64,000 nucleotides of DNA, from assembly GCA_034687125.1 (NCBI GenBank), contig JAQGBZ010000016.1:310001-374000 (forward strand). Direction: 5' to 3'. Each line of letters starts with the position of its first letter. Position 1 is the stretch's first letter. Both the position numbers and the translations under genes were made by a program. Shown piece after piece: positions 36,878-49,563 of the stretch. The notes below the pieces were generated by a model. That model ran no database searches. It saw only the letters and a program-made list of their open reading frames with translations, and had not been told where the DNA came from. The DNA is from Neelides folsomi (Eukaryota > Arthropoda > Collembola > Neelipleona > Neelidae).

Positions 36878-39800
36878 ATTAGCGAACCCCAAAAGTCAAA
36901 AGTTTCTTCTGGGTGGATTGGTTGGGAGGGAGGTGCAATATATCTCAATGTGTCCTCGTCCTCACACGACTCGTCCTGCCCGGCTCCCCCGACCTTCTGC
37001 GGCCCACGCCGCCGAACCCGGCCCTTTTCCTCAACCCCACTAGCGCATGCACGCCCCGCCGGCGCCCCCGCCAACTCACCCGCTCACGACGACCACGGCC
37101 AACAACCCATCCCCGCGCTGTCTCGGACCCAACTGCTCCAGGGACGGACGAGGTGTGAATGGGCGAGGGACGGCCAAAGGGCCCCCTCCCACTCCACAAC
37201 TCCTATCACTTTCACTCCGTGGTTATTAGGAGATTTATTGGGGAGATCCCAGGGCCTTTGGATAGGTACGTACTTGAATGAGCCTGGAAATCCCCATTGT
37301 GTGGAAAGGTAGCACGGGAGAGACTTTGGACCCTTGGAAGTCATAAAGTGGAATCCCTACATTGTGCAGAGGAATTGGGGGAGTGGAGAGGAGCTAATTC
37401 CTCTCTCACCCGTCCAGAGCCCCTAACCGGCCTCAATGTCCTATTCATCCACATAGGGTCAGAGCGGAAATGTCCCGAGGACTCCGCTTTGTGTCACTCG
37501 CCCCTAATTGAACCCCTCCTCGTATTCATGAGGGGGAGGAAATGAGAAATGGGGGAAATTCGGGAGTTGCTCATTAATAAAAAGGGATTTGTAAATGGGA
37601 GCGATTAATATGAAAAATTCTTGGAGAACGGAGGGAGATGAGTGATGGGGGTCTTGAAGCGGAAGGAGCTCCTTTACAAAACCCGCCGCTCACATTCCCT
37701 CTCCCACTGTCCGACCGGAAAAATCAATAAGAGTGGCCATTCAAATTAAACCCCAGGGTTTGTAATTAATTTCTAAGCTCCGTCCTTAAACCCCGTCGGA
37801 CTTCACTTTTATCCAACGATTAAGGCTCGAATTACAAACTCGTTTGGGAACTAACCCCCACATACGCACACACACGGGAATTGAGGAAACCATGAAGGGT
37901 CATCCAAATGATGAAAACAAATTGGGGAATCCAAACATTTGTAAAACACCCCTCGTCCAATTTACATATTTACATAATCCAACTCGGGACTGGTCATCGA
38001 TGTCTGGGAATCTTAATAACCGATCGGAACTCAATGTGCCAACCGAGGAGTATTTAAATATTCATAAATGAGAAAAAACGTTGTTGTGTCTCCCCAGCCT
38101 GTTCCCACTTATCATCTTCGACTTTCGGCTCCTTCTCATCTTTTGTTGTTGACTTTATCGGCTGTTCCCGGCCACCGTCTCCCATCCCGAGCCTTCCACT
38201 TAAAATCCATCATTCACGTCCTCCTCCCAAATATGTTTGGATCAAAGGATGAAATTGAAATCTATTTTACGGCCCGCATTACTGTCACCTTATTAAATTG
38301 AGTTCACCTCGAATAAATTCCGTTTTATATATAGGTACTCTTTTCGAGGATTGCGGGGATGATCCCGAAGGGTTGGCGGAGATTCCCGGGTTTTCAGCAT
38401 TCAACTCATCGGGAGTCGCGAGGAAATACCAGTTATATAACAGAGATAGTTGAGGGGGAGAAGAAGAGCCTCCACTCATCTCACCAACGAGCATTTCTCT
38501 CTCAAACCTCTTAAATCTCTCAACAACTTCGCTTCCTAACAGTTCCCAAACGCCTCAAACTCCCTTTAAATAATTCCTCCAAACCGAGTCACCATCAATT
38601 TCTCTATTTACCAACCGGGCCAATTAAATCCGCTACTTCCACATCTCAATAATTATTAGTGCTCTTATTGACATCGCCCTTGATTTTAGAAATTCAAGAG
38701 GCGCAATAATAAGTGGACCACTCGAACCTTATTTCCATACCTGAGTAGATCCAATAATTATACTGGAAAACAATACTATTTATTTACGTGAATTTAACTA
38801 CCATATTTGTAGTGGCCAATATATCTTACATTCATACTATACTGATATTGTAGTTGTATAAAAACCCAATGTTAGATAAGTCATAGGTTCATGTCACAGG
38901 CCAGATTGTATATTATTCAATAGATATTAAAGGAAAACACATTTGGAGAAAAAATAATAGAAAGCGGAGAGTTAATGTATATGTGGTCATTACTTTGGGG
39001 GAAATAGTTTTTATGAATTTACTACGTCATACAACTCGTACTGGATTCTCTGTACGTAAGGTAGGTATTTATATAAAGCGGAGAAGAAGTTGAGAATTTC
39101 ACGTACCTTCGTGGTTCCATGATGACACTTTTTCTCATATCTTCGCCTCACTCCAGGCCTGAGATTAACTTGTTAATTTATCGCTTTCTCACCCTATTTC
39201 TCCTACAATATGACTTACAAGGTCCGTAAAAAAAGTTTAATTAAATATCCCTCACGGTTCTTTCATAAATATTATCAATTTATGATAAGGGCCTATCTCT
39301 TCCTCAAATTTATTCCCTTCCCATTATACTTATAACCACTCACTTAAATTTATTACGCAGAGTCTATGAATGGAAATCTGAGGGGAAATGAGATTTGAGA
39401 AAAGAACAATATGTGTTTTATTGAGCAAATAAAACTAATTAAAATTCAATTCAACATTTCCTTTCGCTCTATATATGTTTTAACAACATTTAAAAAATAC
39501 CTTTCATTGGTAATACATTTAAAAATAAAAAAAATAAATGGCAACAATGAAAATAAATAGTTCTCGGGAAAATATAATAATTTATTAAACTCATTCTAGA
39601 TAATAAAATCCAATTTCTGAATGGCAATGGCCAAGAAAGCTTCAAATTACGACGAGCATGTGGAATGTGTATTTATGTATTCTTTGTTTGCGAAACAGCT
39701 GATTGGGAAAACTTGCTTTCCATTTCCTTGTTTTGAAAGTGGAGACGTTGAGTTGCCAATTGGGAATTGAAACCTTTGGGGAAAGGAGCTGAAGAGATAT

Positions 39801-41867
39801 GAAATACAACGGAGGGACCTTGAGGTGTCGTTAAACGGGTAATTGGAAGTTAAACGGCCGCCGTGATGATTTTTCCGTTTATTATTCCTTCGTCGTTGGC
39901 CGTCACTAGGATTTCTCTTGAGTGCTGAGAGCGTGGTAGGGATTTGGAGATTCCTCTAGAGGAGAGATTAATGGGGCGGATGAGTATTTACAATAATTAA
40001 TTTTCTGAAGAAGGAGTCAGGAGCGGATTAATGTGGAGAGAGTTGCCACCTTCCTCTGCCCTAATCGGTTTTTTCTCCTCGGAGATGAAAGAAGAGCCGG
40101 CGCTCTCTCTCAATCCCACCGGGGAAACGACGACCTCAGGACTCATCTTCTATTTACTAAACGTTCGCCCTCACAGCCCTCTGCTTCTTGATCAACTTTC
40201 AGGATTTATTACTTTACGAATTTAAACATCAAACAAATTGGATCAAAGACGTTCAAAAACAAACACATTCCTATATAGTCCTTTTCATATGTAATCCCAT
40301 TATCATTTCATATACAGCCTTGTACAAACTTCACTTCCTAATATGTACTTTCGGAAAAGTAAAAAGGCTAAAATATTTATGTGCATATCGGTCACTTGCT
40401 ACCAAGATTTAATAACATCTTAAATAGATAATTGTACAAGGAATCGAATAAAAAATCCCAAAGCTTCAATCTTGACTGTTATAAAATACATTTAAGTACA
40501 TACCTACACATATTTACATACATATTCATGTACATATATGAAGGCATAAGAAATGCTTATATAAATAACATGCACAGTAAAATAACAAAAAAGATCTGTA
40601 ATGATAAATGCTTAATTCTCAAGACGAGACGAAAGGAACTTATTACAGATTTTGTGACTAATTCGCCCAATAATGGTGGATATATCCCGATTACAAAAAA
40701 CATTGTTTTAATAAAATCTTAGGCACCATGTTAAATTGTTATTTAATATTTTTTAGAAAGTCGTGTCATGACCAGAAAGCCTGAGGTAAGATAATGATAG
40801 CACTTGAGATATAGGGAAAATGATGAAAAAATTGAATAACAAAGTAACAAAACTGTCATGATGGGCTTAAGTAGCAACTATTTATAAAACATTCCTATGT
40901 TGTATGTTGTAAACCATTGATGAAATTTTAACGATGTTCTATGATTATTAAATATATATCTTTTAAGCCAAAGTGAATGAACAAGGCGAGTTTGAAAAAC
41001 ATGTTAAGTATAATAAATAAGATGTAAGGGATTGTAATTGATCTTGTCTTGTTCAAAAGAACCCCTAAATACATTTTTTCTCCTCAATGATGATTTTTTT
41101 TGAGTTCTTTTGTACGAGGGGTCTTAATCCTCGTCGTCTGGCGGCTCCGCACTTCCATCCCTTTCTAATGAGACTCATTGACATTTCCCTCAAGAGCCTA
41201 ATGACTCGGGAAAGAATGACGTGTTCAGATGTTGAGCTGCTCGTTCAGAACCGTCCTATTCACCATGATCGAATCATCAATTCATAAGTTTTTAATTCTT
41301 ATCGTTCGCAATGGAGCCTCCTTCAAAATGTCTCCCGTTTCTTTTGGGATCTCTCTCAAGAACAGAAGACGTGTTTTACCCAACTCATCCCTTCTTTCTT
41401 TTCCTACAGTCAAAACATTTCTATCGGGATTTCAAACTTTTACGATCTGATCCTCCCTTGCGTATCGCTCAAATGGATGGGAAAACACATGTTTTACTTT
41501 ACGAGTTGCACATCCATACAAAATAATATCCCTTATTTCAAACAATGTTCATGTACAGATGATTGCCTTCTTAATTCCCACAGTATCACAAGGTCAATAT
41601 GTTCAATGAAAAATGGTTTGGGGTTTTGATGTTTGTTTTTAATAAATAATTTAGATTTCAAAAATCCAGCATAGAAGAATAACATGATAGTAAATTTATG
41701 TAATATTTTAACAACCAATATTAATTAAATCATAATAATATAGAATGCATCTGGTCCAAATTAGGGTTATATATAAATAACAGTAATAAAAGTGTATTTT
41801 AAAGTAATAATCAAATCATAATTAATACGAAGAGGTCTTGAGAAGTTTGATGGTGTAGAAGTACACT
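36878..41867. other. RNF220 upstream region and AT-rich spacer to DCP1
   Basis: From 36.9 to about 38.5 kb the DNA is GC-richer (strongest at 36950-37160) and probably holds the RNF220 promoter and 5' UTR. From 38.6 kb to 41.0 kb it is AT-rich without coding signal. At 41095-41525 a minus-strand frame reads like protein but is broken by several stops (see findings). Confidence 0.45.
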
Positions 41868-44800
41868 TTAGCGGGTGGACTTGCTGAAGTTCTCCAAGTA
41901 TGTAGCATGGATCTTCGAGACAAATTCATCGTCATTCTGCAACCAGACATGTCAAATTAAACACAAATTAAACAAATGATAAAATAAATACATTAAAATA
42001 ATTAATTTATGATTCATATTTAATTAAAGTTCACCGTAAAGAGATGCGTCATGGCTTGGACCAGCTGCACTTTTGTCAATGGCTTCACTTCTGACTTCTT
42101 TACATCAATATTGGCCTTCAGAGTGGTAAAGTCAAACGGCTGATACTTCTTCGGCTCTTCAACCTTGAGATCTTCGGGTGACTTTCTTCCCTTCAATGGA
42201 CGACGTCGCAAGGGAAATTCGTCAAAGTCACCGAATAGCACTGAAGGCTTCATCACTTCCGTTCCACTGAGAAATTTCTGGAAGGACTCCGGAAGTGCAA
42301 CATGTGCTTGCTGCTGATTAGCCTGATTGATTCCAAGCGTTTTTTTGAGACTCGCCTCGAAAGACTTGGTATCGAAGACGCCAGATCCTGGTGGGGTGCA
42401 GCGAATGATGGCTGGATCATAATTGCTGTCGAGTGCCCCACTCGATGAATCGCTCCCAGAAGACCCGCGATCTTTGCCCCTTTCCAATTGCTCGACGGTC
42501 TGCATATACTCCTGAGTTCAAACATAGAATTAAATAAATTAATTAATCAAAATATTTTATTGTAACATTTGATAAATTTAATAATTTTGTAAGCATGTAT
42601 AATATGTTAACTCCGTACAGTGGACTTTGTTTCGCCCTTATTGGCATCACAATGGCGAAACACTCGCTTTCCATGGCGGCCATTCCCTTCACCGTTCGGT
42701 TTGTCATTGGGCTTCTTCATCCCAGAACTCACTCCTTTGTTCCCATCACCGAAAAGTTTAATGGGCGTCGGACAATGCAAAGTTCCAACTTGTCCCTTCT
42801 TATCTTTCGCTTTCGAAGACATTGCTAGCTTTTCCAGTACCTGCGTCAAGTCACAAGGCTCGGTAGGTTTATTTGGCGAAGTATTCGTAGGTGAGTCGTC
42901 CGTTTCCCACTAAATATGATTAGTGAAAGTTTAGATTAACACAAAGAAGAATGAAATGGCAAAGGTGATGCAAAAAGGATTCTAAATACTTTAGTCGTCC
43001 TCTTGGGAGAAAATGAAAACGAAGGGAGAAAATGAAAACGAAGGAAGTGAAAACGAAGGGAGAAAATGAAGAGAGAAAATGAAAATGGAGGGTCAAAATG
43101 AAAATGGAGCAAAATTACAGAAATATATTTCTTTTCGATCGGGGTCAGGGGGCAGAAGTTGTGACAATGAACCAAACTCTTGACCGTTACCTCAGTCTCC
43201 TCGAACCACGAAAGCTTCTTCTTGTCTTCGGGCTTGAACGACATGCCTAATTTCATCAACGCTCGGGCAACTTTCAAACACTCGTGAGAGGTGTAAAACC
43301 AGAAACAGCGAACTGAAAGTGAAGAAAGCGAGTTCAATGACCCTTGACCAATAAGAGGTTGCTTTCCCATCCACGTCAGCATCTCTCACTTTCTCTATAT
43401 ACCAGGCTAAACCATGCAACGTGGGATTTCCACTCCTTTAAGATCAAGTACCAAAAGGGTTCAATGTTTTTTGATCGTAAAAGGGAATCGAATGGGAATT
43501 TTAAAAGTTTTTAAACAACAGTTGATTTGGTAACAGTAAATTGAATTTAAACTTAAATATTTAAAACCTTGATCAAATTAACTTTAACTTTACCATGTAT
43601 AATATAAAATTTTGATTCTTTTATTTCTGATCAATACCCTTTTTGGTACTTTGATTAACACTACCCTGAATTAATTCATTAAGTTCAATTAACTAACTCA
43701 ATCCATTCCATTAAATATGGGACATCAATTTATTTCAACTTACTTCCGTCTTCAAGTTTGGCCAACAGGTAAGGTTCACTCAGCTCAAATTCAGTGTGGG
43801 GATTGACGAGAAGGTACATATTCTCCATTGCCATTCGGTTCATAATTACGATTCCGTAAACTGGGGCACAGGTTCTAAAATATCACACGTCAATTTAATT
43901 ACCATTCATTTCGTTTTACTTTTTTGACAAACGTTGACAAACTTTTTATAGACAACTAGCGTCAAGCACTTTGTAGAAATAATAATCCAATCTTAAATTG
44001 ATTCCACATGCATCGTATTTATTTAGTTAGAACTTTGGTTATTTATTTAAATAGATTTAAAGTTCCAACTTGACTGAATCAATTCATTATTGTCATTGTA
44101 TTCAATCGACAGTCATTCAAAGTGAGTTATTGACGTTATTGGTAATCGAATTTGATCGACCATTTTAATTTGAAATTTATCATTTATTTTGTTCATTACT
44201 TCCAACAAATTAGTTTTTAAAACAGATTCAAATTGATCTTTGATAAACTATTACTTCTAATATGTCATGTTAGATGCAACGCAATCAGGTGTTGATGAGT
44301 GCCAAAAGCATGCATTGAGGCCAAATAATGGCATTTTCTTAAATAGTCACATGTACATATTTCTAAAACTATGTAAAAATATTTGTCTGACATTGAGTTA
44401 GAAATAGCCCAAACTAACTAATTTAATTATTTTAGTAATATAATGCCATTAAATGTACATTATAAGCATAGGTAGTAGGAGATTAGGTAGAAAATTAATT
44501 TTAATTTTTATAAACTACGGACTTAACTGAATTTCTAAGTACACACTACTTGTAAAATAAGAAAGTAAATTTTATAATTAATAAATTTAGTAATACACCA
44601 CAACAATCAGATTTTTTCATTGTTATATATTTGCACAACAAATTAGTCATTTTAAATTATTCAATGCAATCATTCATCATCAAGAATTAACATTTTTTAC
44701 AAATCAAATCATTCTTGTCAAAAGTACAATCACGGGCATGTTAAGTACATCAATATTTATCGTCCTTACCTCAGGTAGATGAAAAGACAACCAACAGTCG

Positions 44801-45399
44801 ATGTTTTATTCTATATAAATATTCAATGTTATAAAATCTTTCCCATTTAAAAATCTTGAAAATTTCAAATCCTCGTTAAAAATAATTTTTACCCAATTTC
44901 CGATGGAGGCGTCATATTCGTACATCGCAGATTGACTAGAAGTCACAATGAGATGATTGAAATGCTCGTCGCTGCTTTTCAGCGCATTTATATTTAATTT
45001 CATGAGGGCATCTTCCAATCGGACCTTTTCTTGCTTCTGTTGCTCGTCTTTATAAAAAGCCACAAAACAATTCATTGTTAAAAATATTTAGGACCTCTAA
45101 ATAAAACAAGCAAGGAAATTTGTCCATTTACCATCAAGCTCTTCCTTCTGCTTAAATGCAATTAATGGAAGGGGTTGAACAGGAAACGAAGGTTTGAGAT
45201 TATTCTCATTCTTTTTAAATCCATTGATGTGGGATCGGTCCTTAGGGGTCGAATGGTAAGGCGGGGTCGCTTTCGGAGAAACTCGCTGATATCGTTGTTT
45301 TCCTCCGATGTCGGGTGGACCATTTTTCCCTTGATAGGGGACTTTGCTTTTAAAGCTATTTGATCCACATTTTATTCCACTCGTTCCGAATTTTTCCAT
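41868..45399 (-). CDS. DCP1: mRNA-decapping enzyme 1 (DCP1), 8 exons
   Basis: Activator and scaffold of the DCP2 decapping enzyme in cytoplasmic mRNA decay and P-bodies. Exons in coding order: 45399-45132, 45047-44893, 44810-44770, 43874-43744, 43312-43191, 42909-42619, 42511-42035 and 41936-41868. All phases close; 517 aa. The EVH1 domain runs from MKLNINALKSSDEHF through SAMYEYDASIGNW, NKTSTVGCLFIYLR, VYGIVIMNRMAMENMYLLV and ELSEPYLLAKLEDG to CFWFYTSHECLKVARALMK. The C-terminal trimerisation helix is PLTKVQLVQAMTHLFTNDDE followed by FVSKIHATYLENF. Between them lies a long low-complexity linker with LFGDFDEFPLRRRP. Unusually, about 110 residues precede the EVH1 start; in human DCP1A it begins almost at residue 1. 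Intron 5 contains a minisatellite. It is head to head with the MO25-like gene. Confidence 0.93.
43004..43110. repeat. Minisatellite in DCP1 intron 5
   Basis: About five to six copies of a roughly 19 bp unit, GGGAGAAAATGAAAACGAA, with truncated and diverged copies to the right. It lies wholly within the intron 42910-43190. Confidence 0.75.
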
Positions 45400-47677
45400 C
45401 TCTTCATCAATATATAAATTTCTCAATTAGCAAAACGATCTCGATTCCACTCTCAATCAAAATGACTCAAAATGACTCACAAACTCTTCAATCTCTTCAC
45501 TTATTACAGTCAGTTATTACTCATAAAATTATAAAATTGGTTTATTTAAATAATTCCAAATTTTACTTACTTGATTTGATTATTTAAAAATTGGGCCTTC
45601 TTCCAAAACAAGTGTATGTTGCACTTTGGTCGTACACAGTTAAAAAGTTAAAATCAAAATATTTTGTAATTAAAAAAACCAATTATATCCTTTCTTTAAA
45701 ATCTCAAGAACATTTTACAATTGTTCTCAATGTTCTCCCTCATCGGGTCTACAATATTTAAATGCGAACGGCTAATAATGTAGAAGGCATTTAGCTCGAG
45801 GATTTGTGAAACAACCCATTTAAATGAGGAAATCGGGTGAACTATTAAAATAAATAATATTTACCAAAGAGGTCTTACGGGAGCGCGGGGAGATTCTATG
45901 TCCTCTATATCATTCCTCTCCCTCCTGTACATTAACATACCACTTGGGTTGATCTCTATATCCATAACTGTAAGTGGGATATGACCACTTTACTTGTCCT
46001 GAATTGGGAAAGTATAGGCTGAGTATAGGACAAGTTTTGTGTATATGCTCTTCACACACACGGCACCATCTTTTACATCCACTTTAAACCATCACATATT
46101 TACATATCTTCTCATCATTCCAATGTGGGAACAATTATCAGACAAACGTTAACCAAAGATGCAAATGAGATAACTAATGAACCTACATGACCTGCAACAT
46201 CAGTTTGACCTCTTGTAGATCGAATATCTTAATAGAAACATTAATGGAAACAAATATTATTTTGAAATTATTTTAAATTTAATTGAACCTATCTTTACCG
46301 TTTAACAATTCCTAACCATACTTATTGTTTAGGTATTTTTAGTAAAAATATTTAAGCCATTACATCTCTAGAGTACATGTATTGATTTAATAGAAATGAG
46401 AAAGAATTTCGAAGTAAAGATGAAAGGATTTTTATTGCTTGAGAGAAAAATAAATCCAAAATCAGTCAATTTGAGTTAACCCATAAATTTATTATAGTTT
46501 GGAAAATTTCTGCTTAATCTTCAGCTTGGGCATTTTAAAACTAACAATGAAATAGCCCGTGTATGTTTGTATATAAATATTTATGGCTTGCGGTCAAAAT
46601 GGGAATTTTTATGTCATTTTAACTCAAATTGTCAAACTGTAGAGGACCGCTTTGGCAAATAGTTTGGTTATTAAAAAGACCATGAAAATTGTAAGCTTAA
46701 AAAACATAAAAGTTGAGTTCGTGTTAATTGCTCCGTTTTCTTACATTCCTACTTGAAGATACTTCCTCTAATTTCGTTTATTTTTTAATAAATATTTTTT
46801 GCTGACAATGACTAGGAGTTGAGTATTCATACACGAGTAATACATATATTGAAATTATAAATGAATAATATGTAGTCTGCACCTACATATTTATTTTTAT
46901 TATATGTAGATAAGTAAACTCATGTCGCCACGTCTCGGTTTTAATAAAATTTTCCACGCATATTACCTATCGAGCAATGTAATAAATAAATATGCAAAGG
47001 TTACAAAAGTCACTTGGACCGATATTTAATGCTAGATATTATTGAGAATAACAGAACTCTCCTCTTTACAACGCTCAATGTCTAGAAAAATAATGAGTAA
47101 TTAAAGTATTTTGCTCGGCTTCAAGGCTTCACTTCTCTTGTTACAGCGATCATCGGCTCTGTTCCTTGCCGTTTTATCACTATTAAATGAATTGACAAAA
47201 ATCACCAACGGTCATTTGTTCCATTTCACTCTTTCTAACCTTCAACCAATTCCTCTTTTACCTTTACGTAAATCCATCTTCGACTTTAAAGGTAAGTTGA
47301 AGAGATCACAAATAGTTCCTAAGATCATGCAAAAGTTCACTTTTGACTAAAAATTATCCAGTAACGTATTAATAATTGCCAATTACATACAATTACATAG
47401 AAAGGACAACCAAGGGCAAATGAAAGACATTCAATTCGCAATAATTTCAATTTAATTTAATTTCGATTTTCTAACAATATTGATCATCTGTAGAATTTTA
47501 TTTCCTTTCACTTTCAAATATTCATAAAAATGCATATTGCATCCATTATTCCTAAATAGTTTGAAATGTATGTTATATGCTCGTGTTTGAAGATTGTTTT
47601 TTATTCAAGTTGGCATTTTATTAATTGATGATTATTAATCAACAAGTCCTAACTTTTTGTTCTCTGTTCGTCCTAGG
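45400..47677. promoter_or_regulatory. Divergent promoter region of DCP1 and the MO25-like gene
   Basis: 2.3 kb of AT-rich DNA between two divergent genes. An 80-codon plus-strand frame at 47111-47350 is hydrophobic-rich but unrecognised and probably chance. No binding sites could be assigned. A splice acceptor (tcctag) just before 47678 implies a 5' UTR exon of the MO25-like gene here. Confidence 0.4.
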
Positions 47678-49563
47678 ATGAATTTCAACATGTCTGATTC
47701 TTCCAGCAATGAAAGCAATTCATCTGAAGTTTCTGAAGGAGATCTTTCTTCTGTTGGCCCTATGCTAAAAGCGAATAAAGGATGTTTCAAGCTCTACGGA
47801 AAGAAGTAATTAAAGCTCTCAGAGTGAATCAAATATGACTATTTACATTTATTATTTTCAATTTTTAATTTTCATCTAGAGCGGTGACTTTTGGGATTTT
47901 TGGGAAAAGCCTTGCTGGGCAGGTATAGAATATCTCATTGCATTTATCTACAACACTTTCTTAACTAACTTTAACTAAAAATTGAATAAATCATATTTCA
48001 CTTATACAAGTGTTATGGTGTGGTATTTGTAAATACATAATGTTACATTACATATGATTAAAGTTCTCTAGATTACTCCTCCTTGTAATATAAGTCGTCT
48101 TATAGATAAAGTTTTTCTTCTTGGGAATGTTATTCGTAGTTATCATTTACAATTAATGGAATCAACAATTAATGATATCTATGAATGACAATTGTTAACT
48201 AGATGCATGAATTTTCCGAGAGTTTGGCTTTTATTCATTCTGCTAGCGGCACAAATCGGGCTGAATTGATTGAAAATATCGAGAAAGGATTCCTGCGAAT
48301 CAAAAATATCCTTTTGTCAAAGAAAGCTGAGAAAAAAGAAGTCTCCAAGCTCTTCTTTTCACTTGTGGGGTCGGAAGGGATTTTTCACATGATCAATGCC
48401 ATGCAAATTCTGGACCTCGAGGTCATCTTTATAAATAATTATTACCCATTATTCCATTCCAAATCTCAAAATTATAACATATTGAACAGAGACAAAAAGA
48501 CGTGAGGACCATCGTTAAAAACTTACTCCTTCGAAATCATGAGAAAGACCTGCCGATAATGAAACATTTCAACGATAATCCAAGGCTTACAATTCTGCTT
48601 ATCCAATAGTGAGATAATCAAAAAAGTTTAAAAGTACCATTTTAATTCTTTTCTCCGACTTTCCAGTTGCAAATACAAAGAATTGGTTTACTTCGCTAGA
48701 GAGATGCTGAAGATCGCTTTTGAGAGTCGGGAGGTCGTGAAATTGGTTTTGAAGAAGAAGCTTCTTCTCAATCTCTTTGTTTACCTTCGTGATTCAAGTT
48801 TTGAAGTCAGCACGAACTCGCTATTTATCATTCGAGTATAAACACTTAATATCAATTACATGAAAATTAATTACCCATTTGATAAATTATTATTTTCCGG
48901 TTTAACAAGCTTATAATTAGTATTTATATTTATTTATTTGTTCCAAAGATGCCAGTGGTATTATTGTTTATACTTATTGTTAGGATGTTTTGTGTGAGCA
49001 TCCAAGTTTGCATGATAACTACTTGTGCAAGTACTACAAGTTCATCTTCAATGAATTTTGGAGGCTAATCCAATATGAGAATTTCTTCGTTCAAACAGCG
49101 GCCGCTGAGGTCATCGAGTCCCTTCTTTTGCCACCGGGGAACTCCCACATGCTTCTTCGCTTCTTTGCTGATGAGGACACAATGGAGAAAGTCTTTGATT
49201 TGGTTAAAAAGGGCTCTACGTTCATACGCGGTATTTCTCTTCGCCTCATAAAGGTAATTTATTGTGAATTTAACCTTTAATTACCATTATATTACCAATT
49301 CTCATTACACTATTGGTATTACCATCAGTAATCAAGTTTATGTTGACTCCTATTTGTTTTTTATTAATTAAAAGGCAATTTTGGGAAAAACTGAACGCCC
49401 TGAGTATATCGTGAAGTACTTGACGGTGAATGCGAGGAAAATTGAGAAACTTCTCGCCGCAGTTTTTCCACTTTACAAGGATGACGAAAACTTGTGGGAT
49501 GAGAAGACTTGGTTGGAGAATTACCTTGCAACTTTGAAAAAATATTCAGTGGCTTCTGATTGA
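47678..49563 (+). CDS. MO25/CAB39-like armadillo-type scaffold protein, divergent, 7 exons
   Basis: MO25 proteins stabilise the LKB1-STRAD complex and activate germinal-centre kinases. Exons 47678-47805, 47880-47922, 48203-48421, 48490-48608, 48667-48835, 48984-49253 and 49375-49563 give 378 aa; typical MO25 is about 340. Alignable parts: IFGKSLAGQ (MO25 start FGKS), QKDVRTIVKNLLLRN (KKDV...ILRRQ), CKYKELVYFAREMLKIAFES (CGIMLRECIRH region), LFVYLRDSSFEVSTNSLFII ([20 protein letters not shown]), FFVQTAAAEVIESLL and the closing DEKTWLENYLATLK (DEKTYLVKQIRDLK). A serine-rich 40-residue extension precedes the normal start. Identity to canonical MO25 looks low, so this is probably a fast-evolving paralogue rather than the conserved CAB39. 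Function as a kinase cofactor is inference. Possible poly(A) signal AATAAA at 49766-49771. Confidence 0.84.

Noticed and set aside
36763-37074. Minus-strand frame in phase with the RNF220 start, as an N-terminal extension
   Set aside because: The frame joins in phase 0, but it contains no ATG; it is better read as 5' UTR, with translation starting at MEESPY.
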